The notes below the pieces were generated by a model. It saw only the letters and a program-made list of their open reading frames with translations. It searched no databases and was not told the DNA's origin. A program made the position numbers and the translations under genes. Shown piece by piece: positions 49,130 to 59,720 of a stretch of 64,000 nucleotides of DNA. Source of the stretch: Lunularia cruciata (lineage: Eukaryota > Streptophyta > Marchantiopsida > Lunulariales > Lunulariaceae); contig OX419759.1 in NCBI GenBank assembly GCA_948567375.1, positions 60,478,593 through 60,542,592 of the forward strand. Reading direction: 5' to 3'. Position 1 is the first letter of the stretch. Every line of letters begins with the position of its first letter.

Positions 49130-50652
49130 TATTCCCCCACCGCTATTTGAGGATGTCCTCATCACCATGGAAGCTCCAAACTCTTGGATGGCCACTTGTG
49201 CATTTTGGAGATAAGAAAGAAGCTCCCAAGTGGCATCATGAAGGAGATCCCCTTTCTAAAGGACTTTGTACTCATGTTGAATGAGATCATTATGATGTTG
49301 AAAGGTGAGATCATTATGATGTTGGTCCGTGTATTGTTTTTGATGCTTTTGAGCAACAAAGAGATGAGATTTGGCTTTTCATAAGGTTTAGGATATTGTG
49401 GTCAAGAAGGTAGAAGTATGAGAGACATGATGGAGAAGGAGTAAGAAGAGAATCTGGAACAAGTGGATCTTGGTCAAAATTAAGGAAGAAGAGAGAGAAT
49501 CCAATGATTACATGTTTGGAATAATTGTAAGCAAACTCAGAAGTTGCAAGACATTCATTCCAATTGATATAGTGAATGTTGACAAAGGCACAAAGCATAT
49601 CCTCCATACTGCAATTTTCACATTTGGTTTGTCTATCAGTTTGAGTATGATAGGCCATGGACAAAGTAATCTTGGTGCCAAGTAGTTGAAAGACTGCTTG
49701 CCAAATTTTTTTGATGAATCAAGGATCACGGTCAAAGACGAGTAAACAAGGCATCCCATGATGCTTGAAGATCTTATTGAAGTAGAACTGGGCCAATGTT
49801 GGAGCATCTACTATAGCATAAGTTGGTGCCAAATGATTTTCTTACCAAGCTTACCAACAAACACCATGATTATTGTGTGACCATGCTTTGTCTTGGGCAA
49901 GGATGTGATGAGATTTTAGCTCACATATTCCCATCAAGTAGATGGGATATGAAGTAGTTGAAAGAGTCCACTTAGTTTTTGGTTGCTAGCCTTGTTGTCT
50001 TGATAGCTCTTACAAGATCAAACAAACTCTTGAACATCTTGTGCCATGTTGTGCCACCACCATTGGTGTTGTAGGGTACTCAAGGTCTTGTTCACAACAG
50101 TTAGTAAGTCTTGGGCTTCTTGTAGGTGCACAAGTCATAGATCACTCGTTGCTAGAACATAGATCTGGTTCTCATAGATAAGAAGGCCTTTCTTGAAGGA
50201 GAAGGTGTTGTATTCTTTATTTTGTGCTGCAAGATGACCTTGTATCATCTTAAAGAAGGGTTCTTGTTGAGAAGCAATCCTAAACTTGATTTGGACTTTT
50301 GAGTTGATTAACACTAGTATCATTGTCGTCATGATGAGAGGAAGAGACTTCAAATCAAGTCATCATGATAGGGCATGGGAGATGATATAGAACTTACCAA
50401 GTTTGTACTCAAGTTTGATGTCAAAAAATTATAGTTGTTCTTCCCATCAATGATGCTAACTCTTCATGTGCTCCAAATGTAATGTTTGCAATAAGGATTT
50501 GCGATCAGTTTGCATGATCACTTGTTTTCTCAAGAGATAATGCCTCCATATCTTGGTGGTATATATTATTGCTAGTTTTTCTCAATCTCAAGTAGAGTAA
50601 TTCATTTCTATGGTGTTTAGTCAACAAGACACAAAGGCAATGGGATGGAACA
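49130..50652 (-). mobile_element. Truncated chromodomain Ty3/gypsy element 2
   Basis: A second minus-strand copy of the RNase H to chromodomain region. It has an RNase H remnant near 50,740-50,505, an integrase zinc-finger region near 50,130, and integrase core blocks at 49807-49314 (MSMAYHTQTDRQTK, EFAYNYSKH). The chromodomain remnant is near 49,360-49,160. Its 5' truncation point differs from that of element 1, so the two deletions look independent. All frames are broken. Confidence 0.85.
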
Positions 50653-51050
50653 TATAAAAGACCGAGATAGAGGAGAAAAATAGGAGAATGTAAACTCACA
50701 TTTGGACATTTGCATATGGGAAAATTCCAAATGCCTAGCATGGGCTTTGGCTCTTGTATTTATAGAGATCATACAAGGCTCTTGAAAAGCTCCTCAAGAA
50801 GCTTCCTTGAGCCACTTTCTTGGAGTGCAAGCCAAGTTAATTGCGAAACTTCTCAAGAAGTTTCTTTATAGGATATGCTTACTTGGCATGCAAGCTAAGT
50901 TAGTTGGAAGCTTCTAGAAGCTCATTTAGAAGCTACCTACTTGGAGTGCAAGCTAAGCTAGCCGGAAAGCTTCCTAAGATGCTTCCTAGATACTTTTGGA
51001 ATATTCTAGGCTAATTTGTCTTATTTGCTACTTCATTAGCCCTACTAACG
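50653..51050 (-). repeat. Chromovirus LTR B3, truncated at its TG end
   Basis: The TATA box is at plus 50757-50764, followed upstream (higher coordinates) by GAAGCTTC-rich repeats and GTGCAAGCTAAGCTAG units as in LTR B1. It stops near 51,050 without the TGTAACAATATGG terminus. A short unassigned segment (51,051-51,178) separates it from the next LTR. Confidence 0.8.
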
Positions 51051-51178
51051 TTGTGGCTAATAACATGATCTTGAAGAGAATACCACAATTGGAGGGTAAT
51101 CTCTTTGGCAGATTATTTGGAAACACATCCCCAAACTCTCAAACTATTTGATCAACTATTACTTGATGAGGCTCTTGG

Positions 51179-51905
51179 TGTAATACAAAGAGCTAGCCAT
51201 ATGATCTAGATGTGAAATTTGGTTTGGTAACATCTAGAATGATGTTACATATGATGGTCAAAATAGATCAAATAAAAGTATCACCAAAAGAGTACTTCTA
51301 TTAATAGTGCAAAAACCAAAATAGACTTGAAAACCTTAGAACCAATAGTTGGACATATGATTTAAAGGTGAGAATTGGTTTGGTAACATCTGGAAGGATG
51401 TTACACATGATGGACTAAATAGATCAGAAAGAGGTATCACCAAAAATGGACTTCTACCAATAGAGTAGGAACCAAAATATACCTGAAATCTTTGAAGGCA
51501 ATTTTAGAGGCCTAAACGGATGAATTAGGCTTCAAAAATGTGTACTTCTCCCCCCCCAATAGAAGATAGGTTGGCCTTCCTGCCTCCTACTTTATCTTGT
51601 TGATAGATTTCCAATGGTACCTTACCCACGTGATTTTGAGATTCCTACAAGAAGATTCCCTCCGGTCAAAGCTTGTTTGACCAACCAGATAGGACCTAGA
51701 CCGACATGTAACCCATCCAAGTAAGTAATCCAAGGGTGGATCTTGCTGACATATCACCTATCTATGTGCCTAATCCTATGGTGGAGCTTCCTTGGAGGAG
51801 ATCCTCTTTGTCTATATAATAAAGAGAAGGTGCTCCTTTGGGGCATCAAATGTTTGAGTGTGAAATTTGAGTTTTTATCTCTTCTCTTGTCCTCGGAGTA
51901 TTACT
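51179..51905 (+). repeat. Family 3 LTR, left (5') copy
   Basis: A 727-bp LTR starts TGTAATACAAAGAG and ends in GTATTACT (CA eroded to CT). It matches the inverted copy at 57836-58565. A promoter-like TATATAATAAAG lies near 51,813. The primer-binding site follows one base later. Confidence 0.85.
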
Positions 51906-51906
51906 A

Positions 51907-51918
51907 TGGTATTAGAGC
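51907..51918 (+). other. Primer-binding site, initiator Met-tRNA type
   Basis: TGGTATTAGAGC differs by one base from TGGTATCAGAGC, the usual plant retrotransposon site complementary to the 3' end of initiator tRNA-Met. It lies one base after the LTR end. The inverted copy has TGGTATCAGAGTGA (plus 57821-57834, minus strand). Confidence 0.85.
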
Positions 51919-53858
51919 GAGTGTTATAGTCCAAGAGAGTGGATCACCCCTCTTGGAAGAGCATGAACTACTGAAATTGAGTAATTTGAGGTGTAGAACA
52001 TAGAGTAATTGCTAGACTTAGGAAGGACTTTAGAGAGCAGATGGGATGGATGCATCGAGAGGACAATTTCCCGCACCTAGCTTTCCATTCTCAAATCCAT
52101 TCCATATCAAAGTTATGTAAATCCAACATGAGCAAATGAAGGTATTGCTAGTTTATCACTTTGGTGCAGAATTCATGGACAAAGTGATGAACTCACCAAA
52201 CCCGGTAATTCTACTTGTGATGATATATGATAGAGTGGGATTTGAAAATCTTCATTCTATTATGATGATATGGATATGAATGTCCTAAATCCTCTCCCTT
52301 TCAACATTCAAGTAGAAATCTATTATGTAGTGAGATCAAAAGTGATGTTTAGAGATTTTGTGGTTAGGAATTTTGATGAGGAGTATTATCAACGAGTGAT
52401 AGCTTCTGAGGTCCCAATAGTAGTTCCGATAGTTCATGCACTCCAGAGTGATCATATTGACTCTATATTAAAGTAGACATTAGCAATTGAGTGTTGTAGG
52501 AACCATGGATCCGCAATTGCAAGAGCTCGTGCAAGGAATGCAAGGGATGTTGAATGAATTTCAAGAGATTAAGACAACCATGGAGACATTACAAAGTCAA
52601 GTGCAAATCCTTAGGAATGATCAAGCAATGCAAGAAGAAGAGCCGTCTCAAAACCCAATACCTACAATGGAAGTACTTGGAGAGGCACCTGTGCCTACGA
52701 ACCCTATCAATAATGAAGCCACATTGCTACTCCGGATGAAGAAGACTTGCAACATTGAGCCTTACAAGGAGCAGCGTATGATGGGAGTAGTGGAAAATTG
52801 GATCTCAAGAATGAATCGATATTTTTGATTGTTCTCAACAGATATCACAGAGCATGATGTAGGTATGTTTGCATGTGGGTATTTGACCAATAAAGCCCTC
52901 ACATAGTATGATGCTTGGGAACAATCCATGTTGGCAGAGAGAAGGGAGGTCACGTGGATAGCAATGCAAGAAGGATTGCCAAAGAATTTCCAATCGATGC
53001 ATTCTGTAATGATGGCCCAAACTTGACTATGGGGATTGAGACAAAAGAACAGCATACAAGAGTATGTAGAGGCATTTCTAGATCTACAAGTTACAAGAAC
53101 TGACATGCGTCTAGCAGAGGCTCTTGACAATTTCAAACAAGGGTTGAAGGAATGGATTCGCCAAGAAGTCATGGTGCAAAATCCTTGCACGGTATTTGAA
53201 GCCATTGCTTGTGCGCATAGAATAGCAAGAGCATTGGGTGGAGGTGAAGGAGAAGTGCCACCTCAACATTATTGGGCAGAAATGCAACACATGGGTGGAC
53301 CACTACCGATGGAATTGGGCAACCTTTGGTTTTGAGATCGAGGAGCATGACCGCTTCAAGTGGAGCATGGGCGGGTAGAAGAACAAAGAGATGGAGTCCC
53401 ACCAGGAGAAGGAACTCAGGGAGAACAACGCTGTTGTTACAATTGTGGCCGTATTGGGCACATATCTACCAACTATCGTACTTGTTTTCCTAGAGGTCCT
53501 TGGCCTTCATATAGGCAATCTTTGAACAACATGGAGAGGCACATTGAAGAGGAGGAGGTGAAAATCACTTCAAAAATGAAGATTACCACTAAATGTACCT
53601 TGCAGCCTTACTAGCTCAATAAGGAAGCAGAGAAGCAAGGGAAGGAAGAAGACAAAAGCGCAAAGGTCCCAAAAGGCAACCTCACAATTGATTGTTGTGA
53701 ATGGAGTCCTAGAAGGCAATCAAGTGAGAGTATTAATAGATCCAAGAGCAACATAGAATTTCTTGTCTTGCTTTGTTGCAATAAGATTGTGAATGGATCT
53801 AGAGAGAGATAGGAGTGAAGAAGTAGAGTTACCTAACAAGCAAACAAAGAGGATTGAA
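51919..53858 (+). mobile_element. Family 3 gag remnant (left arm)
   Basis: The gag reading begins at about ATG 52,046 (MDASRGQFPAPSF). It continues through 52,487-52,828 with a Gln/Glu-rich stretch and 53,036-53,335 containing EYVEAFLDLQVTRTD and FKQGLKEWI, typical of Ty3/gypsy gag. A zinc knuckle lies near 53,430 (CYNCGRIGHISTN), but its final Cys is Tyr. Stops and frameshifts break it. The whole segment recurs inverted at 55,897-57,820. Confidence 0.85.
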
Positions 53859-55896
53859 TCATTACCTAGACGGGTAACACTCTCTATAAGAGAATATCAA
53901 GAAGCAATTGAGTAGCGAGTGATAAAATTAGCTCGTTATGATGCAATCTTAGGCATGCCATGGATGGAGCATTACAACCCTATGGTAGATTGGAGGAAGA
54001 AAGTAGTGAGAACCCATCAATGGTCAATCATTAAGGTTAAAAAAATCACATAGGCAGGAACTGCCTCTATATGTCATAAGGATGGCAATTGTCTGTAAGA
54101 CCAATAGATGTTTCATGGATCTAATAAGAGAGGTCTAGAGTGCATAACTCAATGGACAAATTCCTGAGAAATTGAAGGATGTGGTGGAGGAGTTTCAAGA
54201 TGGTCTTTCCCAATGATCTACCCTCAAGATTACCACTAAAAAGGAGAGTAGATCATAAAATTGAGACACTCCCAGGGAAGACACCTCCTTGTAGGGCCCC
54301 ATATTGCCTATCACCTCATGAGTTGGAGGAGTTTAAGACTCAAATTGAGGAAATGCTGCAGAAAGGGTACATCCAACCTAGCATATCACCATATGGGGCT
54401 CTTGTCTTGTTTGTGAAGAAGAAGGATGGTACAATATGCATATGCATTGACTATCAAGGTCTCAATTAGTAAACAGTGAAAAAAAAATACCCCTTACCTC
54501 GCATAGATGACCTGTTTGATCAACTCCATGGAGCAAGATACTTCACCAAATTGGACTTGCGGAGCAGTTACAATCAAATCCAAGTTGTAGAGGAGGATGT
54601 GTACAAAACTTCTTTTTGAACCAAGTATGGCCACTTTGAGTATTTGGTGATGCCTTTTGGCCTCACCAATGCACCTACCACTTTCATGAGTCTAATGAAT
54701 GACATATTTTGTCCATACTTGGATAAGTTTGTTATCGTCTTCTTGGATGACATCTTAGTATACAATATCCCGATGACGGAACACAAACAACATCTATGAG
54801 AGGTCCTCTAGATTCTAAGACATAATCGATTGTATGCCAAAATCTCAAAGTGCAAGTTTGGCAAGTCTAAAGTAGACTACTTGGGACAAAGTGTAAGTGC
54901 AGAGGGCATTCAAGTATTGACGAATAAAATAGAGGTCATTAAAAAATGGAGTGCCCCAAAAGATCTAACTCAACTCAAGAGCTTCTTGGGGTTAACAAGA
55001 TTCTATCGTAGATTTGTCAAGGACTTCTCTAAGGTTGCACAACCTTTAACGGCACTACTTGGAAAGGGGAAGAAGTGGACATGGGGAACCACACAAGAGT
55101 TGGCCTTTCAAGAATTGAAATCTGCCTTGCTACATGCACCAATCTTGAAGTGGTATGACCCAAAACGTCCAATCAAGTTGGCTATAGATGCATCAAGCAT
55201 AACAATAAGAGCAGTTCTATAACAAGAGTGGCATGACGGATGGCATCCTATTGCATACTTCTCTCAAAAGTTGTTACCGGCAGAGCGCAACTACCACACC
55301 ACAGAACAAGAAGAGCTGGCCATCATTGTGGCAACCAAGCATTGGAAGCACTATCTAGGCAAGAAGGCATTTGTAGTTGAGACAGACCACAAACCTCTAG
55401 TCTACCTCAAGATACAAAAGGATCTATCTTGTTGCTAGATTTGGTGGGTAGAGTGGCGACAATGCTTCAACTTGACAATCACCTACGTGGAAGGTAAGAA
55501 GCAACTTGCAAATGCATTCACCTGCATACTAATGGCCAACAACTTGGTGGCAAAGGTTAAGATTAACCTTGAATTCTGGCCAAAGATTTTGGCCGCTTCA
55601 AAAAATTGATTCACAGATTGTAGAGGCGCAATCATCCAAAGGCATCACCATCACCCAAGGACTCACCTTTTGTGATGGCAGATTATGGATCCCAAATGTC
55701 CCAAAATTATGGACCACCATTCTAGCAGAATGTTATGATTTGGCTATTGCAGGTCATGTTAGAGTGGACAAGACCTTGGATGCAGTCCAATGCCATTTCT
55801 ATTGGCCCAAGATGAGCAACGACATGGTGGACTACATGCATAGCTGCCTACTTTGTCAACAAAACAAAACTTCTAATCAAGCTCTTATAAGGCTCC
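53859..55896 (+). mobile_element. Family 3 pol remnant (RT, RNase H, integrase zinc finger), truncated
   Basis: Domains run in order: RT from 54,179 ([44 protein letters not shown]); the catalytic FLDDILVY near 54,745; YLGQSVSAEGIQV and FYRRFVKDFSKVAQPL; RNase H near 55,290-55,430 (HTTEQEELAII, VETDHKPLVYL); then the integrase zinc-finger region near 55,720-55,870 (AGHVRVDKTL, CLLCQQNK), with Tyr where the first His is expected. The rest of integrase is missing because the sequence switches to an inverted gag copy at about 55,897. Several stops fall at CAA/CAG/CGA-type sites. Confidence 0.9.
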
Positions 55897-57820
55897 TTCA
55901 ATCCTCTCTATTTGCTTGTTAGGTAACTCTACTTCTTCACTCTCATCTCTCTAGATCCATTCCTAATCTTATTGCAATAGAGCGAGACAAGAAATTCTTT
56001 GTTGCTCTTGGATTTATTAATACTCTCACTTGATTGCCTTCTAAGACTCCATTCACAACAATCAATTGTGAGGTTGCCTTTTAGGACCTTTGCATGTTTG
56101 TCTTCTTCCTTCCCTCGCTTCTCTGCTTCCTTATTGAGCAAGTAAGGCCATAAGGTACATTTGCTAGTGATCTTTGTTTTCCAAAGTGATTTCCACCTCC
56201 TCCTCTTCAATGCGCCTCTCCATGTTGTTCAAAGATTGCATGTGTGAAGGCCAAGGGCCTTTAGGGAAATGAGTACAATAGTTGGTAGATATGTGCCCAA
56301 TATGGCCAAAATTGTAACAATGAAATTGTTCACCTCAAGTTCTTTCTCCTTGTGGGACTCCATCTCTTTGTTCTTCTACCCATCCACGTTGTCCTTGAAG
56401 CGGTCGTGCTCCTTGATCTCAAAATCAAAGGTTTTCTATTGGTGTTGGTCCACCCTTGTGTGGCATTTCTACCCATTAATGTTGAAGTGGAACACTACTC
56501 CTTCACCTCCAACCTAATGCTTCTGCTATTCTCTACGCACAAGCAATGGCTTCAAATACCGTGCGAGGATTTTGCACCATGACTTCTTGGTGAATTTGCT
56601 CCTTCAACCCTTGTTTGAAATTTTCAAGAGCCTCTATTGGACTCATGTTGATTATTGCAACTTGTAGATCCAAAAATGCCTCCACATACTCTTGTATGTT
56701 ATTCTTATGTCTCAATCCTCATAGTTGGATTTGGGCCATCTGCACAGAATGCACCAATTGGAAATTCTTCCACAATCCTTCTTGCATTGCTGTCCACGTG
56801 ACCTCCCTTCTCTCTGCCAACATGGATTATTCCCAAGCATTGTACCATGTGAGGACTTTATCGATCAAGTATCCACATGCAAACACGCCTGCAGCAGGCT
56901 TTGTGATCTCTATTGAGAACAATCAAAAATATCAATTCATTCTCAAGATCCAATTTTCCACTACTCCCATTGTATGTTGCCCTTTGTAAGGCTTGATGTT
57001 GTAGGTCTTCTTCATCCGGAGTAGCAATGTGGCTTCATTGTTGATAGGGTTTGTACGCACGGGTACCTCTCCAAGTACTGGGTTTTGAGATGGCTCTTCT
57101 TCTTGCATTGCTTGATCATTTCCCAAGGATATGCACTTGACTTTGTAATGTCTCCATGGTCATCTTAATCTCTCAAAATTCATTTAACATCCCTTGCATT
57201 CCTTGCACAAGCTCTTGCAATTGCGGATCCATGGTTCCTGCAACACTCAATTGCTAATGTCTACTTCAATATAGAGTCAATATGATCACTCCAAAAGGCA
57301 CACAAACTATCGGAACTACCATTGGGACCTCAAAAGCTATCACTTGTTGATAATACTCCTCACCAAAATTCCTAACCATAAAATCTCTAAACATCACTTT
57401 TGGTCTCACTACATAACTAATTTCTACTTGAGTGCTGAAAGGGAGAGGATTTAGGACAATGAAATCCATAACATCATAATAGAATGTAGATTGTCAAATC
57501 CTACTCTTTGTCATATACCACCACAGGTAGAATCACCGGGTTTGGTGAGTTTATCACCTTGTCCATGAATTCTGCTCCAAAGTGATAAATTAGTGATACT
57601 CTCATTTTCTCACGCTAGATGTACATAACCTTGATGTGGAATGGATTCAAGAATGGAAAGCTAGATGCAAGAAATTGTCCTCCCGGTGCATCCATCCCAT
57701 CTACTCTCTAAAGTCCTTCCTAAGTCTAGCAATTACTCTATGTTCTCCACCTCAAATTACTCAATTTCAATAGTTCGTGCTCTTCCAAGAGGGGTGATCG
57801 ACTCTCTTGGACTAAAACAC
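55897..57820 (-). mobile_element. Family 3 gag remnant (right, inverted arm)
   Basis: The reverse complement matches 51,919-53,858 over its whole length. Minus-strand pieces include EYVEAFLDLQVAIINM (56715-56533) and the MEEEPSQNP-type stretch (57126-56932). The region is decayed independently of the left arm. It directly abuts the plus-strand pol at 55,897, so it is not part of a normal element with that pol. Confidence 0.85.
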
Positions 57821-57835
57821 TCACTCTGATACCAT

Positions 57836-58565
57836 TGTAATATTCCAAGGACAAGAGAAGAGAGGAAACACATATTTCACACTCAATCATCCGATGCCCC
57901 AAAAGATCACATTCTCTTTATTATATAGAAGGATCTCCTCCAAGGAAGCTCCACCATAAAATTAGGCATAAAGATAGGTGACATGCTAACAAACTCCACC
58001 CTTGGATTATTTACTTGGATAGGTGACATGTTGGTCTAGGTCCTATCTGGTTGGTCAAACAAGCTTTGACTAGAAAGAATCTTTTAGGGAATCTTCATGT
58101 AGGAATCTCAAAATCACATGGGTGAGATACCGGTGGAAAGCTCTCAATCAGACAAAGCAAGGGGAGGGCAAGTCCAGCCTTTCCTCTACTGGGGAGAAAG
58201 TACACACTTTTGAGGCCTAATTCATCCGTTTAGGCCTTCGAAATTGCCTTCAAAGATTTTAGGTATATTTTGGTTCCTACTCTATTAGTAGAAGTCCCCT
58301 TTTGGTGATACCTTTTACTGATCTATTTAGTCCATCATGTATAACATCCATCCATATGTTACCAAACCAATTCTCACCTTTAAATCATATGTCTAGCTAT
58401 TGGTTCTAAGGTTTTCAAGTTTATTTTGGTTTTTGCTTTATTAGTAGAAGTACTCTTTTGGTGATACCTCTATCTGATCTATTTTGACCATCATATATAA
58501 CATCATTCTAGATGTTACTAAACCAAATTTCACATCTAGATCATATGGCTAGCTCTTAGTATTAC
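57836..58565 (-). repeat. Family 3 LTR, right inverted copy
   Basis: A 730-bp LTR reads on the minus strand from TGTAATACTAAGAG (58565) to GGAATATTACA (57836), with intact TG...CA ends. The primer site TGGTATCAGAGTGA lies one base beyond. It is the inverted counterpart of 51179-51905. The five bases outside the two LTRs (CTTGG left, CTACT right) do not match, so I see no target-site duplication. Confidence 0.88.
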
Positions 58566-58900
58566 ACTACTTGGCGTGCAAGCTAAGCTAGTTGGGAAGC
58601 TTCTCAAGAAGCTTCCTTCTAGAAACCACCTACTTGGCATGCAAGCTAAGCTAGCCATGAAACTTCCCAATAAGCTTCCTCCTAGAAGTCACCACTTGGT
58701 ATGCCCATTACCCAATAGTTGGAAACTACCAAGTAGCTTCCTAGATGCTTTTAGAATATTCTTATAATTCTTGGCTAATTTGGCCTAATAGTTGCTTGTA
58801 AAAGACCAAAACCAAGGAGAGAAATAGGAGAATGGAAATTCACATTGGGACACTTGAATGAGTGAAAACTCCGAATGCCTAGCATGAGCTTCGGCCTTGG

Positions 58901-58908
58901 TATTTATA
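58901..58908 (-). promoter_or_regulatory. LTR TATA box
   Basis: TATAAATA on the minus strand lies about 105 bp before the LTR 3' end. The same octamer occurs at 46252, 48834, 50757 and 59336 in the sister LTRs. Confidence 0.7.
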
Positions 58909-59048
58909 GGTAGCATACAAGACCCTTGAAGCTTCTCAAGAAGCTTCCTTGAGCCGCTTTCTTGGAGTGCAAGCCAAGTTAACTAGGAAGCTTCTCAAGA
59001 AGCTTCCTTCTAGAAGCCACCTACTTGGCGTGCAAGCTAAGCTAGTTA

Positions 59049-59066
59049 GAAGCTTCTAGAAGCTTC
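59049..59066. promoter_or_regulatory. Perfect four-unit heat-shock element
   Basis: GAAGCTTCTAGAAGCTTC is a perfect palindrome. It equals GAA-nn-TTC-nn-GAA-nn-TTC, the ideal heat-shock-factor trimer site. It lies about 150 bp upstream of the LTR TATA box in the minus-strand transcription direction. Function is inferred from the motif. Confidence 0.75.
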
Positions 59067-59136
59067 CTTCTAGAAGCTACCTGCTTAGGGCGCAAGTTAA
59101 CTAGTTGGGAAGCTTCCTAAGAAGCTTCTTAGATGC

Positions 59137-59149
59137 TTCTAGAATATTC
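59137..59149. promoter_or_regulatory. Perfect three-unit heat-shock element
   Basis: TTCTAGAATATTC (TTC-nn-GAA-nn-TTC) recurs at the equivalent position in LTRs B1 and B4c and, with one change, in B2. Confidence 0.75.
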
Positions 59150-59270
59150 TAGGCTATTTTGTCTTATTCTCTACTTCGTAAGCCCGATTAACTTCGTCAC
59201 TAAACTCCATATTGTTACATGCTACTTTGTTAGTTTAGACTAATTTGTCCATAAACTCCATATTGTTACA

Positions 59271-59720
59271 AATAAGAGAATGGGACTTCTTGAATGAGGG
59301 AAAATTTGAGTGCCTAACATGAGCTTAGATTTTGGTATTTATAGAGAACATACAAGGCTCTTGAGAAACTTCTCAAGAAATTTTCTGAAAGCCGTCTTCT
59401 TAGACTGCAAGTTAAACTAATTGGGAAGCTTCTCAAGAAAGTTCCTTTTAGAAGCTACCTACTAGGCATGCAAGCTAAGTTAGTCAAGAAATTTCCTAAG
59501 AAATTTCCTTCTAGAAGCCACCTACTTGGCGTGCAAGCTAAGCTAGCCAAGAAGCTTCCTCCTAGAAGTCACCATTTGCCATACTCATTACCCAATACTT
59601 AGAAAGTACCAAGTATCTTTCTAGATGCTTCTAGAATATTCTTATAATTTTTGGCTAATCTAACTTACTTGCTAATTTTTTAGTCTCAACTAACTCATCT
59701 ATAAATTCCATATTGTTACA
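59271..59720 (-). repeat. Chromovirus LTR B4c
   Basis: A third LTR of the same family follows the TTGTTACA end of B4a directly. Its own first bases (TGTAAAAGACC equivalent) are missing. It has a TATA box at 59336-59343, a heat-shock module TTCTAGAATATTC at 59629-59641, and ends CCATATTGTTACA at 59720. Confidence 0.82.

Larger units (their letters stand above)
58797..59219 (-). repeat. Solo chromovirus LTR B4b nested in B4a, rich in heat-shock elements
   Basis: A complete 423-bp LTR (minus strand TGTAACAATATGG to TTTTACA). It has no internal region and is flanked by TGCT on both sides, consistent with a short target duplication. The TATA box is at plus 58901-58908. Upstream of it lie GAAGCTTC at 58928, 58940, 58987, 58999, 59109 and 59121, TTCTAGAAG at 59008 and 59068, an 18-bp perfect array at 59049-59066 and a three-unit element at 59137-59149. 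Confidence 0.88.
58566..59270 (-). repeat. Chromovirus LTR B4a, interrupted by a second LTR of the same family
   Basis: Pieces 58566-58796 and 59220-59270 together form most of one LTR (ending CCATATTGTTACA on the plus strand). They are split by the LTR at 58797-59219. The lower-coordinate end, including its TATA box, is cut off at 58,565 where the family 3 LTR begins. Confidence 0.8.

Noticed and set aside
51174-58570. Target-site duplication around the inverted family 3 structure
   Set aside because: The outer five bases are CTTGG and CTACT, which do not match.
58566-59720. CRISPR-like array, because of the repeated GAAGCTTC and GCAAGCTAAGC units
   Set aside because: Spacing is irregular, there are no unique equal-length spacers, and the units lie in LTRs of a eukaryotic retrotransposon.
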